Source: Lysinibacillus parviboronicapiens (GTDB lineage: Bacteria > Bacillota > Bacilli > Bacillales_A > Planococcaceae). From it: a DNA stretch of 64,000 bases. Within the stretch, counting starts at the first letter, position 1. Each line of letters begins with the position of its first letter. Made by a program: the position numbers and the translations under genes. The DNA is taken from the NCBI RefSeq assembly GCF_003049575.1, contig NZ_PYWI01000007.1:1-64000 (forward strand). The letters run 5' to 3'. The notes beneath the pieces are model-generated. The model did no database searches, was not told where the DNA came from, and worked only from the letters and a program-made list of their open reading frames with translations. Of the stretch, positions 62,728 to 64,000 are shown piece by piece.

Positions 62728-63837
62728 TTATTCAACTTTCGATGGTACTACATAGTCCGTTTCAATACTTGAAATTGTAATCGTTGGGTAGTCCACTAAA
62801 TTAATCTCATATGTAGCTGTTAATAATACATTATTTTCTTCAAAAACACGAATCCAAGGCAATGCGGCATTCAATGTATTTTGTTTGGATACAATACCTC
62901 TTCTTCCATCTGACAATTTTAAAATTACACCATTTGGATAGTGTACAACTGCCTTTTTTAACGCATTCACAATACGTGCATCATAGATGGTACCGGAGCC
63001 CGCTTCTACAATCGCTAATCCCTGTGATGGGAGCATTTTTTCACGATATACACGATTGGTTGTTACCGCATCAAAAACGTCAGCTACACCGATAATTTTG
63101 GCAAATGGATGAATTTCAAAATCAACTAAGCCACGTGGATAGCCACTTCCATCAATTCGTTCATGATGTTGGAAGGCACAATGTGCAACAAGCAAAGAAA
63201 TAGAGTGTAAATTACGTAACAAATCAAAACCATATCTGGTATGCATTTTCATGATTTCAAACTCTTCATGTGTTAAGCGACCTGGTTTTGTTAAGATGTC
63301 CTTCGGTACCATAAGCTTTCCGACATCATGCAGTAAAGCGCCAATACCAATTAAGCGCAAATCCTCTGCTGAATGTCCTAGCTCTTTTGCAATGGCTATT
63401 GAATAAAGTGTTACTTGAAAGGAGTGTTGGTACAAGTATTCATCGAATAAATAAGCATCTGTTAAAATTGTTAAAATTTCATTATTACCAGTTACAGCTG
63501 ACAGTAGCTCATCCACAATGGATACAATCGCTTTTGATTGCTGATCAAGCACATAAGAGGCATTAACTGCATTTAAACCATCTAATGATTGGAAAGAATC
63601 TTTAATGGTCGAGATTGTTTTATTTCGGACAGCAGGAGGAACGGTTTCCTTTACTTCAATTCCCTCTGAAATTTCGTCGTCAATATATAAATAATGCGTA
63701 TTCAACTGTTGAAGTCTTTGAATAATACGTTCGTTAATGACAACGTCCTTCTTTAAAAGTGGATGACCCGCCTCATTCCAAATGGTTCTTCCTAATACCA
63801 TTCCTTCTTTTAATACTTCGATTGAAATTAATCGCAT
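62728..63837 (-). CDS. HD-GYP domain protein
   Basis: A 369-aa protein. The HD-GYP phosphodiesterase domain (about 130-300) has the HD pair in LLHDVGKLMVPKDIL, HCAFQHHERIDGSGYPRGL (the H-HE-x-x-DG-GYP signature) and VADVFDAVTTNR. The N-terminal region (1-120) has conserved RxIxxLQQL features without a recognised sensor domain; the C-terminal ~60 residues resemble a small beta domain. Likely hydrolyses cyclic di-GMP, to be proven. ATG 63837. Confidence 0.9.
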   Translation of the reverse strand: MRLISIEVLKEGMVLGRTIWNEAGHPLLKKDVVINERIIQRLQQLNTHYLYIDDEISEGIEVKETVPPAVRNKTISTIKDSFQSLDGLNAVNASYVLDQQSKAIVSIVDELLSAVTGNNEILTILTDAYLFDEYLYQHSFQVTLYSIAIAKELGHSAEDLRLIGIGALLHDVGKLMVPKDILTKPGRLTHEEFEIMKMHTRYGFDLLRNLHSISLLVAHCAFQHHERIDGSGYPRGLVDFEIHPFAKIIGVADVFDAVTTNRVYREKMLPSQGLAIVEAGSGTIYDARIVNALKKAVVHYPNGVILKLSDGRRGIVSKQNTLNAALPWIRVFEENNVLLTATYEINLVDYPTITISSIETDYVVPSKVE

Positions 63838-63875
63838 GACTTCTTCCCCAATCCATTCTTAAAGCTTATTTTTAT

Positions 63876-64000
63876 CTATTGCTTAAAGAACCTTTGCCCA
63901 TAATCTAACATGATGTTTCGTAAAAAATCAGGTAAAATATATTTTTTCTTAGCATATTTAAAGCTTGGATAAAAGTAACCAAAAGTAAACATATCAAGTG
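63876..64000 (-). CDS. C-terminal end of a protein cut by the window edge
   Basis: The minus strand from the window edge reads 41 uninterrupted codons to TAG 63876-63878, with protein-like composition (LDMFTFGYFYPSFKYAKKKY and LPDFLRNIMLDYGQRFF). The start lies beyond 64000 and the family cannot be named from this piece. Confidence 0.5.
   Translation of the reverse strand, partial: LDMFTFGYFYPSFKYAKKKYILPDFLRNIMLDYGQRFFKQ

Overview
The window is chromosomal DNA from a low-G+C, endospore-forming Gram-positive bacterium of the Bacillaceae/Caryophanaceae, most like Lysinibacillus. This rests on the partial 16S rRNA at the left edge, near-consensus sigma-A promoters and AGGAGG ribosome sites, sporulation gene yunB, and gene neighbourhoods known from Bacillus subtilis (yugI, yugE-patB, yufK-mrp, yuiE-yuiD-yuiB, yutM to lipA-yunB). 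I see no prophage, insertion sequence, CRISPR array or tRNA.

Layout. 1-3.4 kb: 5' end of an rRNA operon with tandem promoters, an EamA exporter, and an mgtC-CDF pair. 3.8-11 kb: an alcohol dehydrogenase and an arginine/ornithine catabolic cluster (glutamate dehydrogenase, rocD, rocA) divergent from a RocR-like regulator whose sigma-54 activation motifs are lost. 11-22 kb: yugI, an ECF sigma factor with a large membrane partner, a sodium-coupled transporter, patB, a divergent CorA-like protein, a cyclophilin and a class A penicillin-binding protein. 22.7-28.5 kb: the complete seven-gene Mrp Na+/H+ antiporter operon.

28.6-42.5 kb is a sulfate assimilation island. It holds cysH-cysP-sat-cysC, an ABC sulfate importer (sbp-cysT-cysW-cysA), and sumT-sirB-yezD-cysJ-cysI, so it takes sulfate from two kinds of importer through APS, PAPS and sulfite to sulfide and makes most of the siroheme cofactor. 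All three transcription units start with a short leader in which the same small stem-loop (GCUGR, covarying hairpin, AGGC) overlaps the 5' arm of an intrinsic terminator. This looks like a shared RNA antitermination element that I cannot assign to a known riboswitch class. Two of the three promoters also share a palindrome over the -35 box.

43-64 kb: leucyl aminopeptidase, yuiD and yuiB; a CstA-family transporter beside a LytS/LytT-type two-component system, with a tandem repeat upstream of the cstA promoter that fits a LytTR site; a NUDIX hydrolase; a MarR regulator facing a CarD-like protein across two palindromes and two overlapping promoters; a secreted SH3-repeat protein; then the yut/yuz block with iron-sulfur carriers, a type II NADH dehydrogenase-like protein with two Rex-type operators, HAD phosphatases, lipoyl synthase, yunB and an HD-GYP protein.
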